Position numbers and translations under genes: made by a program
The notes under the pieces: generated by a model
Told to the model about the DNA's origin: nothing
The model's input: the letters and a program-made list of their open reading frames with translations, nothing else
The model's database searches: none
Source: Siderastrea radians
Taxonomy: Eukaryota; Cnidaria; Anthozoa; Scleractinia; Rhizangiidae
Direction: 5' to 3'
Assembly (NCBI GenBank): GCA_964017195.1
Contig: OZ024895.1
Coordinates: 14,401,034 to 14,465,033, forward strand
Length of the DNA stretch: 64,000 bases
In this document: piece by piece, positions 1 through 12,248 of the stretch
How the letters are laid out: every line of letters begins with the position of its first letter
How positions within the stretch are numbered: position 1 is the first letter of the stretch

Positions 1-442
1 TATCGGGCATGACGGTGGAAAAAACTGTAAACACAACACCAAAGACTAAATAAGCTTGAGTTTCGCTTTCAATACAGTTTCGTGTTCGTCCTTAGAAATC
101 AAACACTCTGCAACTCTACTGCAAATTGATTTTTTTTGGACATATTTCGCCAAGTTGCTCGCGGAGAACAAATTTTTGGTCGCTCAATTGCAAAAAAGGA
201 AAAAAACTTCACAGGTTGAGTTAATTTGATTGCTCACGCCATCAGCGTGCCATTAACAAGATTATGATGCACGGTGAGGTGTGTTCACTGTGGTGAATTA
301 GTTTGCACGGATTTGCTAGCTATGTTATAAAAGCATCTAGTTTCCTTTAAATCAGTATTAAAACGTGCGATGTGTCATTTTTAAAATAACCTTTATACTG
401 TATTTGTTTTTACCTTACACTATAATTTCAATATTAACCTAC

Positions 443-2852
443 CTTGAACCAATAACACCACATCGTCAGAGGCGTAGGCGAAGGAACTGTTTGGTGCTAT
501 TAGGCAGCCATAAACTGTTCCATCGCCCTTTCTGATGTTACTTAGAGTGAAGATGGCCTGCCCAGAGGATGAGTTACCGCTACGACTTCCACTTACACGT
601 CCAATGTATGACTGTGGGACTGTTACTGACACTTGGCCACTTTTAGAAAGAGATACCAGTCTTTTATCACTGGGAATTGTTGGTGAACTGGGGTCCTTCA
701 GTCCCCAGGTTACAATTGTAGTAATTGTAGCATTACCAGAGAAGCTCCAGATGAAGTTTACAGAAGACCCAACCAATCCTGTGACAGTCTTTCGTCCGTA
801 TGGCGATATGAACTGTACCTGGCTTGCTAGAGGAACATGATTCGGAAAACAATTAAGGGTACTGAAGAACTGTCAGTTCTTAGGATTAGAAAGAGTTGTG
901 TTCTCTTTTTACATTTGCCAAAATGACGCTGTGAGAAGACGTCTGTAATTTCATAAATCATTGCCGTACTAGATTGAGCCTCAGTACTGCACGAATCCCA
1001 GTAATTTATTTACCTAGAACTAATCTAGTCTCTTACTTAAACCTTATTATTTAGCGTTGGAACTATGTGTGTAAAACAGCCACCGTTGTACTTTTTCCAG
1101 CCCAAATTTACAACGTACATTTTCTCTTTATCTTGGCAATAACCCTTTAAGGCCGGAGTTTTACCTTACAAAACGGACTTTTCAGCCCCAAGTTCCTCCG
1201 TTGGGCCATTATGCTAACAATTGACAACCAAATTGGGTTTTTCTCTTGTTCCTTACTTTTCTTTTAAAGACATTTTTATGTCATTCGAGGTGATTTGAGA
1301 TTTTTGGCTCACGGGCATAACTCAACATTTGAAAAGGGGAAATTTAACTTGGAAATATCACTAAGTGGGAAGCCATATTCTATGCGATTCTGACAGGAAA
1401 AAAGTTTTCCTCAAGCAAATTTGTTCAAAACTTTACAAAGTATAGCACGAATGCAAAGCTCATTTACCATTTGCTTGAATACAGGGTGCTGGTGTCATAG
1501 AAAACCCCTCCAAGCGGCACGATGAACAATACAAATGAAATCCATTTTACCCTTTTGCTGGCTTGTATAAAACCTCGGACGTAAAACCCACTTTCACCAC
1601 TTTTTCATCTGGGAAGATCATTTTTAAAGTGGTGCCTTTGGCGGCCTATGCACAAAAACAAAGAAGTGGAAGCGCCACTGCTTGTCTTATTTATGTCACT
1701 TTATATTATTATTATTTATTCGATATGCCATCCACAACGGTAACAAAACACTAATTATAAGGTTATTGATAACTGTTTGCTTCCTGCTAGAAATAAACTG
1801 TATCAAAGGGAATTGATTGATACTGTGACCATCATATGTTTTTTAATCTCTTGACAATTCTAAACAAATCTCGAGTGTTCTCATGGGGCTTGAGCAGTTT
1901 TTCCGTCGAATTTCTTCAAAAGTTTCTGAATGCCGGGCATTTAGTTGATTTAAGTCCCTACCCCGCTGCGTTATTAAAGTAACCCATAATAGAAATGCAG
2001 TGACTACATTAAATTTTAGAAACAGAAAATGATCAACAAGACAAAATTTCTTGCAACGAAACGCTTATCACGAGTCTCAGTTTTACCAAGTAGCTAAGGG
2101 AATTATCTTTGCTGAATTAAATAACAGTAAAAATCTCAGTGGCTATTGTGCGTTACGCAGCGAACCGTGAGTTAAAGACTACCCGTATCATGTAGTTCTT
2201 ATGCTTTTAAAAAAAATACAGTACAACTAGAAAAAATATGTACTTTCCTCTGCAAAACACTTAATTAGATATAGTCTAATGTCGCATTTAACATTTAACA
2301 AACACTTGAATACGTCTCCCTTTCCCGGTTTTTTTCGACGAAAGGCTTTGAATGAATCACGTCACTCCTCCTGCCAACAAATTTCAATTACAATCACGGG
2401 TGACCTTCATCCTTTTAGTTAAGTATTCATTAAGTTTATTGAGGTTGATTGTTTCGTTATTGGAGTTTCTGTCACTAAAAGGCCGTTCCAGCCATACAAT
2501 CACTGCGTGTTCAAATCAACATCAGGTAAATCATCGGGTCATTCTTCTACCTTTTAACTCATAAGAGTATTCGTAGCATGAATATGTAACTACATCAATT
2601 TTCTTGTACATTGTCGCATACATACTAATTTGTACATGTATTGACGATACCAACATGTAATACACATTGGAAAACGTTATTTTCTACTATTTTAGCTTTA
2701 TTTAAAGGCCTTCCTCAGGACAACACAAGAACAAGCTTCAGATTAGACTGAAATGAAGTTATATATAACTTACCTGCAAGCGGAAGTAATGTAGACAAAG
2801 CAAGCAAAATATAGCAAACTGTGGGTAACGGGGCTGAATTTACCAGAGGCAT
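443..2852 (-). CDS. Ig-domain surface or secreted protein, 5' part (signal-peptide exon and first Ig exon)
   Basis: Two exons join cleanly. Exon 1 (2852-2774) starts with ATG and encodes about 26 residues ending in a hydrophobic stretch (CYILLALSTLLPLA), a signal peptide; its donor is GCAG|GTAAGT in phase 1. Exon 2 (826-443) follows an acceptor TCTAG, is 384 nt, phase 1 at both ends, and encodes one V-like Ig domain with GSSVNF early, FTLSNI and GTVYGC late (the F-strand Tyr-x-Cys). Its donor is CAAG|GTAGGT, so the gene continues beyond the left edge. The B-strand position has SVNFIWSF with no cysteine, so the usual intradomain disulphide cannot form normally. The intron (827-2773) holds nothing I recognise. 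A homologous exon lies at 55302-55685. Role beyond an extracellular Ig protein is unknown; an immune or allorecognition role is only a guess. Confidence 0.75.
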
Positions 2853-5689
2853 CTTATGGATGATTCGGAAAGCTTGTGTTGCAAGATCTTCTTAGATCGT
2901 AGTAGTTAAATGCAAGACCTGCGATTCGAGAATATATACCAAAGACATACTGCTTGTTTGTCTGACCCAGAAGTCTTGCCGTTGTGATTCGAGAATTTAT
3001 ATTTCAAAACACGTGATTTGAGTCACGCTATTATATAGTGGACTCTAAACAGAAGATTGTAAAGAATGGACTACGGACTGTGGACTGTGGACTGCCGACT
3101 GCCTACAGCGTACTACAGGCTACGGAATGAGAATAAAACATGGACTCTCAGATGAAAATTGCGAACTGGGTGATTTTACTTTGTTAACCCCGCCTAAAAA
3201 TCAAACCCACGAACTACTAATCACATTCACTTGAATTTTCAACTGTCCATTCGAATGAATACTTCGGTTCGAAACGTAGTTTGCATCATATCTTTGTCAC
3301 ATTGAAGTTGAGTTAGACGGCCAAACACTTGTCATTGAAGCCATGGATAGAGTTCCTTTAAGAACTGAACGCCTGAAAACAAATCGGATGAATCCTCAGT
3401 ATGCAAATTAACTCAAATTTACAGAAGACATTCGATTCTCTTTCAGGTAAGACGAGTTTTATAATTTATATTCTGTCCATTGTTTGAAAAACGTCCTATA
3501 GTTAGACATTGCATCTACAACAAAAAGGATTGTTTCCGAACAAGAGAAGCTAACAAATTATTTGATTTCTTTCGGGAATCTAGTGTCTCAAAATTGCTTT
3601 TTGCCTTTACAAAAAGTAAAAAGACTGAACTCCTCCTATCCGCCAGCTGAGAAAAAAAGGAAAGCTAGCAATTTACAAGGACCACTTCCATTCGCTATCA
3701 ACTGAAGGTCAATTGGTTACCGTATACGCGTGAAGAGATTAAAGCTGAGTTTACAATAGAGATAAATTTTGCAGATTCTTTAATGTTTCCGGATTTATCA
3801 CATCTTACGTGTTCTGATTCGTAGTGTTTAAATTACAGTGTATTTAGGTTCTAATTGCATTTACCGAACCATGAATCCTGAGAGCAACGTTCGAAGACAA
3901 AATGTGAAAAGGTGAAATTGTTCAAATTCTGACAAAAAGTGTAAATTCGGCAAGTAGGGGGGACCTTTTCTACAGTAGTTCGCTTTTACTTCTCTCAAAA
4001 AGAATAAAAATAAAAGGCCGAAATTAGACTAACAAAAACGGCAATAGACTTATACGTGAATCCCCGCTTTCTTGAGCTATAGAAATGGAAGTTGTCCGAG
4101 ATAAGTGGGGCTCTTACATTGTAAATGTTTTGCAACAATAAACTGTGCCTGTATCATAAAATTGCGTTACCTGTAGATTTATGTTTCCGCGTTATTAGGT
4201 TAACCCAGGAGCATACCACGTAGGAGCCTTCATCTCCCATGGATATGGGCAACAGCGTTTTTACACCTTCGGCTATTTTTAGAATAAGTGTTCCAGCGAA
4301 ACCTTGTTGCCTTTTGCGTCCGCACTTTAATTGGTCCCCCAAGAAAAAAAATGGCGGATCGCCGTTGAGAAGAAGGTGGGAGAGTTGTAGTACAAATCCA
4401 CCGTTCTTAAGTCCCTATTTGTATGCACTGTCCATTCCTCCTCTTTCTGGCTATTTAACCATACACAGTGCAGTATTTGCTGCATACCTTGTTTGGACGT
4501 TGTATGTTTTCACGGCGTTCGAGTGGGAAAGATATCGGAAGTTCGTGTCTTCTGAAACTTGGACTCTTGGAGGCGACTGAGTCTTTGATTAGACACAGTT
4601 TTGTCGTTCATTTCCTATTATTTCTCGTACATGTTTAGCACACCCGCGAGAGACTTAAAAAGCGGCAAATTCTGGCAAAAATGTTTAGTGTAGTTTAATA
4701 GTTCGGAGAGGCGCCGCTCCACGCATTTTGCAAAAAGCTCAGGTTAACCTTCTTTTGCTTTGGCTTTTTCTGAGTTTCTGAGCCTGGGGGGGGAGGGGGG
4801 CACAACGTGCCCCCTATAGATCTCGAAAAGTATTACAGCTCTTGCAATGAAAGCTTAATGACGTGTCAATTGTGACGTGTCGTGATGTCACAATAGCGTC
4901 ACAAAACCGCCATTTTGAATTTGAGGCCGCCATCTTAATCCCAAACCTGCAGTCATACAGCTGACAATGACGTCACCAAAAATATATGATTTTGTTCTAA
5001 GAAACATACTTAGTCAAAACAAGCACACAAAGGTAAAAAATTATCTTTTTCTTACAAATGAAAGGGGAAAACCAGAAAAAAGACTGAAAAAAAGGACAGA
5101 AAATAGTCAAAATACACTTCTGAGTGGATGCTATAGTGGTTGCTATAGAAACGTCAATCATCATAGACACTTCATTGACAAAGGATAAATTCTAGGAAAA
5201 GTCACGAGATTTGGTGATTCTTCGTCCAGCCGTTTAAGAGTTATAATACGTTAAAGTCCCCCTTCAGGCAGAAAAAGGTTAAGAACTAACTTATCGAAAG
5301 CCCATACTACTGTTAAAGGCTTCTTTTAAAGCGTTTAAGTTTTGAGACTGTTTAAGTTTGTTTTCACACTAAGTGTTTTGATTCAACCGGTTTTGGTTCC
5401 TCTTTGTATGAGAGAGATTTTAAATGTATGGATTAAAGCAAAAAGAGACAAAAGCCATCTTGTTGAATTTGAGAGGCTTACAATATTTTTGGTTTCGATA
5501 AGCCTGTTACGCTATGAACGTGAATTGGTGGGTTTCCAAGCATATTTCTAACCGAAAACTTGACAACATATTTTCTCAAATAGCCAACATTAAAAAATAA
5601 AACAAATTTCAACAAACATCTACTCGAATCGCTTGAAAAATACATTGCATGTCACTGGATTTTTGTAAGCCTTTGACACTCTCTAATGG
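2853..5689. other. Upstream/intergenic stretch, no gene recognised
   Basis: I find no credible exon. There is a short minisatellite-like run built on GGACTGTGGACT near 3065-3105, a G-rich run near 4787-4799, and a repeat-like stretch with GACGTCAC and GCCATTTTG motifs around 4880-5290. A minus-strand reading frame at 4154-4342 contains a GDEGSYVVC string that faintly recalls an Ig F strand, but the spacing is wrong and splice sites are not convincing. Confidence 0.4.
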
Positions 5690-5929
5690 TCTTGTATACA
5701 ACACGTTTTAAAGCTGTTTAACTTGGGTAGGACTAAGGAGTTGGGTCACTGTATTTTATAGCGATATTGAAAGTGCCGTAGTTAACAATGGCTTTGCAAC
5801 TGATTGGATAAAACCTTCCACTGGAGTAAGGCAAGGTTGCCCACTTTCACCTTACCTTTTCATTATTACAGCATAACTTATGTCAAGCAAAATCCGTCAA
5901 AGCAGTGAGGTCAAAGGCGTCTCTTTGTT
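5690..5929 (+). mobile_element. LINE reverse-transcriptase fragment, 5' half of a split copy
   Basis: Plus-strand translation gives the RT block STGVRQGCPLSPYLFII at about 5820-5870, followed by one in-frame stop and then SSKIRQSSEVKG. This is the segment just before the RT active-site block in L1/Tx1-like LINE ORF2 proteins. The protein continues on the far side of the 9 kb transposon at 14944, where FADDTNLF is found. The element is 5'-truncated, broken by stops, and certainly inactive. The assignment to the L1/Tx1 group is from family resemblance only. Confidence 0.8.
5921..5929. repeat. Target-site duplication, left copy (9 bp)
   Basis: The 9 bp CTCTTTGTT precedes the left terminal repeat and is found again at 14944-14952 immediately after the right terminal repeat. 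Removing the element and one copy leaves one continuous LINE RT reading frame, which fixes the insertion boundary. Confidence 0.85.
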
Positions 5930-6018
5930 AGCCTGAATTTCAGCCGTCTCCTCTGGTCGCTCACTCCCGAGAGAGACGTCTGAATCAATGAGCCGCTAAT
6001 GCCGTCCAGTGACGTCAC
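5930..6018 (+). repeat. Left terminal inverted repeat of the helicase transposon
   Basis: It begins AGCCTGAATTTCAG and runs 89 bp to GACGTCAC. It matches the reverse complement of 14855-14943 at 84 of 89 positions. The first candidate start codons of the DUF6589-like gene (6114, 6153) lie just inside it, so it probably carries or adjoins the promoter. Confidence 0.9.
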
Positions 6019-6152
6019 GGCGAATCAATGTTAATTTATGCGGATCATTTCTGTTCCCGCAAAAAATTCAGCTTTTGTCGCGCTCGATATGATAGACGCA
6101 CGCCCGTCGCTCGATGGCAAGGGTCAAGTACCTTTTGTTTTGCTTCTCTGTT

Positions 6153-7971
6153 ATGTCTTTCATCGCGACAATTAAACAAAGCCGTTCGGTGAAGTGTGTA
6201 ATCTGTGCAAAAGCGCTTTCCGAAGCCACAGATCGATATGCCATATCTGGGAAAGGTGTATCTTCGACTTGGTTGCCTGATGAAATTGTTGAACGTGTCT
6301 TTCGATAGCAATGGCTACCTCTGCAGAGTTTGTAGACGAAAAGTTGAAAAACACAGAAGAATTCGCTAAAACCAGACTAAAAGTGCTGAAGATATTAGAA
6401 GTACTATGTATGGGCCTTCTCTGAAAAGAGATAATACTGCGGAAAGCGACTTGGATAGCCCAATTATGAAAAAACCGTGTGTTGAAATTGATGGGACCAA
6501 TTTAAGCGTAAGCTTAAGTTCAAGCTGTTTATACAACGTCCCCGAGTTTCCGTCCACCAGAACGAATTTTCCTTCGCCCCTTCCAATGACTAGCACGCCG
6601 AAGAAAGCTGGTCGGCCGCCTCCTCTTCGCTTAACGGAAAAAAAATCTGAAAAACCAGAAAGAGTAGTAAAGGTAAGAACGTTTTGTGGTAGCCATCTTC
6701 TTTTGCTCGAGATCTTTTGCAGGTCAATGAATTTTAAGAGTGTGTTAAACTTATAAGCTTAAATTAAGCCCAAACTTGATAACACCAGTTTGCTTTTATA
6801 TTGAAGACTATTTCTATAAATCTGTCGTATAGACATCGCATTTAAATATACATTTAATTTTTTTTGGCTACCTGAGCTACCAAGCGTTCGGGTTGAGACA
6901 AATTGAAACGGTACTGACTTTGAACAAGTTCTCTCTTTTTCTGTTTGTGTATTTCCCTCTGTTGTTTTTTCTGTTTGGATGCAATGCGTGTATGTTTTTC
7001 TGTGACAAAGTTATATAGAAGTTATATATAAAAAACAACCAGCTCGTTCACTGATCGATCTAGCCTATGTTGTATTGTTTGCGTTCTACGTAAGACTTAT
7101 TTGCAAAACGTGTGTAAGCTTATAAAATTAATTGAAGAACTCCTCTTCGTGCAACATTGCACAAAAGGCCACAATTAAATGTAAAAATAATTGTTTATTT
7201 ATTGTTTTATTTTATAAAAGGTCAGTGTCAAGTGGCCAAGCGAGGAATATGCAAGAGAACGAGTGTTAAACGACAAGTTTGCAGGGCTTGGAATAGCCCT
7301 TGTGCGAGGAACTTACTCCCAAATGGCCAATGCTATTTTTAAAATGGCACCTCTGAGACAAAGTGTCATACAGTGTTTTTTGAAAGAGATTTCCAGAGAA
7401 TGTGCTGAGTTGACAAGCAAGAAAAATCCAAGTGTTTTGAGGAAAAACTCAACGGAGGATATGAGGAAGTTTAAGCTTGAAAATGTGTGTCATGAACTGA
7501 TGGCAAGGGCCCCTTTGCTTTACATTACATTGTTGACTAGTGTATTTTGACAAGGGAGAAGCAATGATAAACTTACAACTTCTTTGCCAAGTGTTGCATT
7601 GGCTGGCTGGATTCTTCTCAGGGAGCGATCCCCTTTTCTTAATGCAGCTCAGATCTTGATGTCTCTGATAATGAAGTTCAGTGGTTCACAGGTAAATAGC
7701 AGTTTAATTGTTTTTTTTTTTATTTTAGTGTGTGAGCCATCACTGTGACACTAAAAGCAGTTCTGTAACATACTTGCACTGTATACCTGACCTAATGCCT
7801 ACGTAAACTACATGCTTACAGTCCCCTCTTTACAAAATGTTGGATCTGCTCCTTTTTGCACTACACAGTGTTAAGTTTACTCTTCTGGTATTCTGCCAAC
7901 GTAACACAACTAATTTACTGACATTAGCCAATAAATCATTATGTAAAGTTATGAGTGTATTTAGCAATACT

Positions 7972-8027
<56 letters not shown>

Positions 8028-11000
8028 TGCTACTTTCAATATTATCCCTACTGATTAAGTCCCAAGGATGACCAATGTTTAATGTAATGATTGTGATGGA
8101 AACTATTACAGATTAAAAAACAAAAACCAGTTTTGAGAAATTCTATTTTGACCCACAATAATGCTTGATCAACATTGCAATAATTATTTATTATTCTGTA
8201 TGGACCATGTGCTTTATCCTAATGCAGGCCCTTCATCCAAGACTTTCAGCATTAAAGGTTACTGTTTCCAACTCAACATTTCTGAAAAAGCTTGATGAGT
8301 ATGGAAACAAGTTTGATGAGCTAGTGTTGGAAGAGAACGACAGGGTTTCTGCATGCATGAAGAAAAAAGCTGAATTAAAACTCAAGAAAGAAGAGGTACT
8401 TGCACTGGCTAAAGCGTCCACTTGTGAAATTCCTGAAAGTGTTGTTTCAGCTCCATCATCACCCACAGTGCAGGACCAACAGGCCATGACCATGAATAGT
8501 CAAATAAAGGAAGTCGAAGATGAAATCAAGGCACTTGATCATATGTCCATCAGTGGGATGCAGTTTGTAATAGACAACTTTGATTTGAGGCAGGATGTTA
8601 GAGACATGACTTGTGAGAACCAAACAAGGATTACCACTGGACAAACCACAATTGTGTCCTGAACAGAGTGACAGGAGCTCACTTAGACAATGACAAGCCT
8701 GCATGTGATTTAAATGACTTATCTAATGGCTCTGTTCTACCACAGGCAAGGGATCATTTAAACAACGGAGAAAACTATATTGTCCTGGTTCAAAGGGTTC
8801 TTGTTGATTGTATTCCTGCATTGAGGTTCCTGAAGGGTGCTGTCCAGAAACACACTCCCCACAAGTACAGTAAGGAAATGGCACAACGTACCAAAAAGAT
8901 ACTTCTTTACTTTGTACAAATGTATTCATCCTGGGAGAGGGGGGGTGGAGTTGTATTTAATCCATCTTGGGGTAGGGGTGTGTTTTCAAGGCTGGCAATA
9001 TGTGTTTGACAGTGATATCATTTTGGCAGTTGCAAGGTCATACTGCAACAAAAGGATGGGGACAATAAATTCCTGTTAACTGAAAACACTGTACTGTCTA
9101 TAATAGGGTGAAGTGGAAATCTATACCCTTTTTATGAAACCAGGAAATGATAGAATTATATAATTCAAAATACTCATGTAAACTCTCCCTTTAGCCCTCC
9201 CCCTCCCCCCCCCCCAAGAGTTCAGTTGCAAGTGTTTATTACTTCTTCAATCAAAAGTAACATACACCTATTATACCCTTGCTTTGGCAGGCTTGTCTTG
9301 GTATTATTTTTGAAAATGAAAACACAAGAGAAGGCATGCTAATAGAATGTGTTGAAGAGGATCCATTCTTATCTACCAAGTGAAGGGGAGGGAGAGGATC
9401 AGCATTTTGTTTCTGCCAATGTCATTGGAGATCAACTCACAGTTGACAGGGCGGTGAATGCATTAATGGCACATAAGAGGAAAGAATGACGGGGTTAAAC
9501 ATTGGAATTGCAGACTGGCATGCGGATATGAATTTCCTAGAGGTAAACTTCAATTCAGAAGTAATATCCATTGGAAAAGAGGGTGTCTGGCAAAGGTGGC
9601 ATTTTACATGTAAACATAATTTCCTGAAACACTGAATGTATTTTCTTATCCAGCAGCAGCTGTGTAACCCCTTAACCCCAACAATGATCAACAAATAATT
9701 TCTTCTTGTAATCTCAATGTATCAGTCATGAGGCATGCCGGCTGTGATAATTGAGAAAACCAAAATTATACTATTAAATGCTCTATAAGAGTGGGGAAAA
9801 TTCATTTGTTTTAGCCAGTGTCATTCTCATTTTCCCTAATATTTCCATTGAATGGTTTCAGTGAAAATCTAATGTGAAAACTTTAACTCTAATGTCATGC
9901 GGAAATTTAAATGCCCTTGCTGTGATGGCTTTTTTTGTAGTTCTGGTTCATATCGAGACTGGAATTCTTCTTGTTTTTGCGTTTGAGTGCCATAGTAAAG
10001 CAAAGGAACCCACCAGTTACCTTTTGTAGTATTCCAGCATTACAACACCAGGTTAATAAAATAAATGCATATTTGTCTTATATCTCTCCAGCTATGTTTC
10101 AAGAGACATTATTCTTCAGAATCTGGAGGAGACAAATGCACATTGTCTTGTGACAGAAGCAACATAAACCGCAGAAACGTGGAAAGTGATGTCACAAGTG
10201 CTTATTCTCCAGATAGGGCAATGTTCACTTAGCAGTAAAGGCACGAATTGTTGTAGCAGCTTTGGAAATTCTTGGTATGAGTGACATCAGTGGTAAACCA
10301 ACCCGAAACACATTCCCACTGCATGAGTTTGCCAACAGCATCAGAAGCTACCTAAAGAGTGTACCTGCGAGCTATTGCAGCAAACGTTGTTGACACGTAT
10401 GTCATAGATTCCTCGTCAGTGAACTCACTGTTGAATCAGATACTGTCAGAGGAGGAACAAGAGGAGGTGCAAAAGAACCAAGCACAGGCAGCTGATGGTC
10501 GTTACCCATGCCGCGTTCCTGGCTGTCACAAGTCATTTCGCTTCGATGGAAAATCAAGGAGGAAACATGAACTGACTCATGGAGATCATGCAGAACTTTC
10601 TAGTGAAGCATTTATGGAAGCTAAGGATACAGCCCAAACTACAAAGGCTAAGGAACCAAACAAGTCAAGCGATGACATATTCAATTACCAATGTTCTCTG
10701 CTTGACCATGGCTTGCTGTATCTTAACTTCAGGGATGCAGTAGCTGAGGGTGATGGTGCAAGGATTATCCGTTGCTGGAAGTTTCTACTTATTCAGTTTT
10801 GGCAGGAGTCAAGAAAGTCAAAGTATGCCATTGAAGCCCTTTACCTTTTATTCCAGATTCATGCCCTTCTGACCCCCTGTGAAGCACACCAGCTTGTGTG
10901 GAACAGATCAGTAAATAATCATGGCGTAGCTGGGTGTAATGTTCCATTACACTTGGACTTAGAACATGACAACAATTACATCAAAGAAGGAAACAAGAAG

Positions 11001-11318
11001 ATGGGCAGAAACCTAACAACAACCGCAGTCACTAGAAATTGCCATTGTTGCAAGGTTGCCAGGGAAATTATTGAACAATATGACTTAGAATGTAAAATAA
11101 GAAAGAGGTCTGGAAAGCATGTTCAGAAGTCAGATGGAGAGGACCTCAGAATCCTAGTAAACCTCTTGCTCAGTGAAGGTGCCTTAATTGAAGCCCCAGG
11201 ACGAGAGTACAAACATTACGCAGCATTTCAGCGAAGTCAGACCAGTGAAATTGATATGTCTTCACTGTGGATTGACAATCACAAGAAATATATCCTGTTC
11301 AATAGAAGAGCACGCTAA
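6153..11318 (+). pseudogene. DUF6589-like transposase candidate with ZAD-like and C2H2 zinc modules, decayed
   Basis: Coding blocks run in one direction with plausible introns. The N-terminus has KCVICAKAL and then GYLCRVCRRK, a Cys-x2-Cys pair arrangement like a ZAD-type zinc module (6200-6350). A Pro-rich linker ends at donor AAAG|GTAAGA (6672). The exon 7221-7691 encodes SVKWPSEEYARERV through LNAAQILMSLIMKFSG. The block from 8228 ends in a frame change near 8627, and ADWHADMNFL follows near 9515. The last block 10359-11318 has a C2H2 finger (CRVPGCHKSF to KHELTH) and a body with ARIIRCWKF, YAIEALYLL and LVWNRSVNNHG that I recognise as DUF6589-like. Breaks: frame changes near 6295, 8627, 9380, 9480 and 10360; stops at 6367 and 7548. 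No catalytic residues are assigned with confidence. Confidence 0.7.
7973..8028. repeat. ATC trinucleotide microsatellite
   Basis: About 18 units of ATC lie in an intron of the decayed DUF6589-like gene. Confidence 0.95.
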
Positions 11319-11780
11319 AATAGGCCCCATAAAACACTTTAATGTTCCTTTTTATCGATACATTAGTTTATGTACTAAGCAGTTCATCTGTTCTCCTGAA
11401 CTGTATGGGTACTTTCAACCTGTGAAAAGAGTTGTACTATTCATCTGAGTGAGATACTAGTGAAATACCCCTACTGCTTTCAATGCAAAAACCTATCTTC
11501 TATTTCTACCAATATGTCAGCCAACAAAAAACATTGAGAGCAACATTACATTGTATACATGCATTGGTAAATGGTTGGGGTAGGTGTTGCCTTTCTTATG
11601 CTGTGAGGAAAAAAGTGTGACTGGGGTGATCATCATTTTTATTGAAGGGTTTCTTTTAAAAAAAAAACATCTGATGATCATGCCATAACTTTTATATGGG
11701 AGATTCTCCCACCCACCAGAAAAGAAAAGAAGGAACGGCTACGGAACAGCCTAAAAGATTTCATACGGCTGTATACACAT

Positions 11781-11948
11781 TATTCCAAAATGGCGAAAAA
11801 TGCAATGTTCTTTTGTCTCATTGTTAATTAGCCCTTGTTGCCTCGATCCCGTATGCAGAATTCAAAGGAATATTTGGCTTAAAATGAGGCAACAAGGGCC
11901 AATTAACATGGAGACAAAAGAACAATGTATTTCCCGCCATTTTGGAAT
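11781..11948. mobile_element. Foldback MITE nested in the helicase transposon
   Basis: Two 63 bp arms (11782-11844 and 11886-11947) are near-perfect reverse complements, starting ATTCCAAAATGGCG, around a 41 bp loop. It sits in the gap between the 3' ends of the two convergent transposon genes. No coding capacity. Confidence 0.8.
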
Positions 11949-12031
11949 AAGGTGTAATCATCCCTTAAAACATTTGGTATAAATACTAATGAAGCCAAGC
12001 CCTGAAAAAAATTGTATTTAGATGTGAGAAG

Positions 12032-12087
12032 CTGTGTGTGTGTGTGTGTGTGTGGGGGGGGGGGGGTTGTTAGGGTTAGGGTTAGGG
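12032..12087. repeat. TG/G simple repeat followed by TTAGGG units
   Basis: A TG dinucleotide run leads into a G tract and then three TTAGGG units (about 12068-12087). It is interstitial and too short to indicate a telomere. Confidence 0.85.
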
Positions 12088-12248
12088 TGGGGGGCACTCC
12101 CACAAAAAGTGTGACTGGGGTTATTCATTTTACCATTAGGGGGTTCCTTTAAAACCCTTTGGGTAGGAGATCCACTACCCCCTCTACCTGTCAAAAAAGG
12201 AGGAATCACTAGTGAAAGACCGAAACGACCTCACTTGGCCATAAAAAG

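Noticed and set aside
4154..4342. Minus-strand frame with GDEGSYVVC resembling an Ig F strand
   Set aside because: Tyr-to-Cys spacing is one residue too long, no B-strand block, and no convincing splice sites.
7830..8058. Reading frames of poly-Met or poly-Ile
   Set aside because: They are translations of the ATC microsatellite.
12068..12087. TTAGGG units suggesting a telomere
   Set aside because: Only three units, interstitial, next to other simple repeats and inside a transposon.
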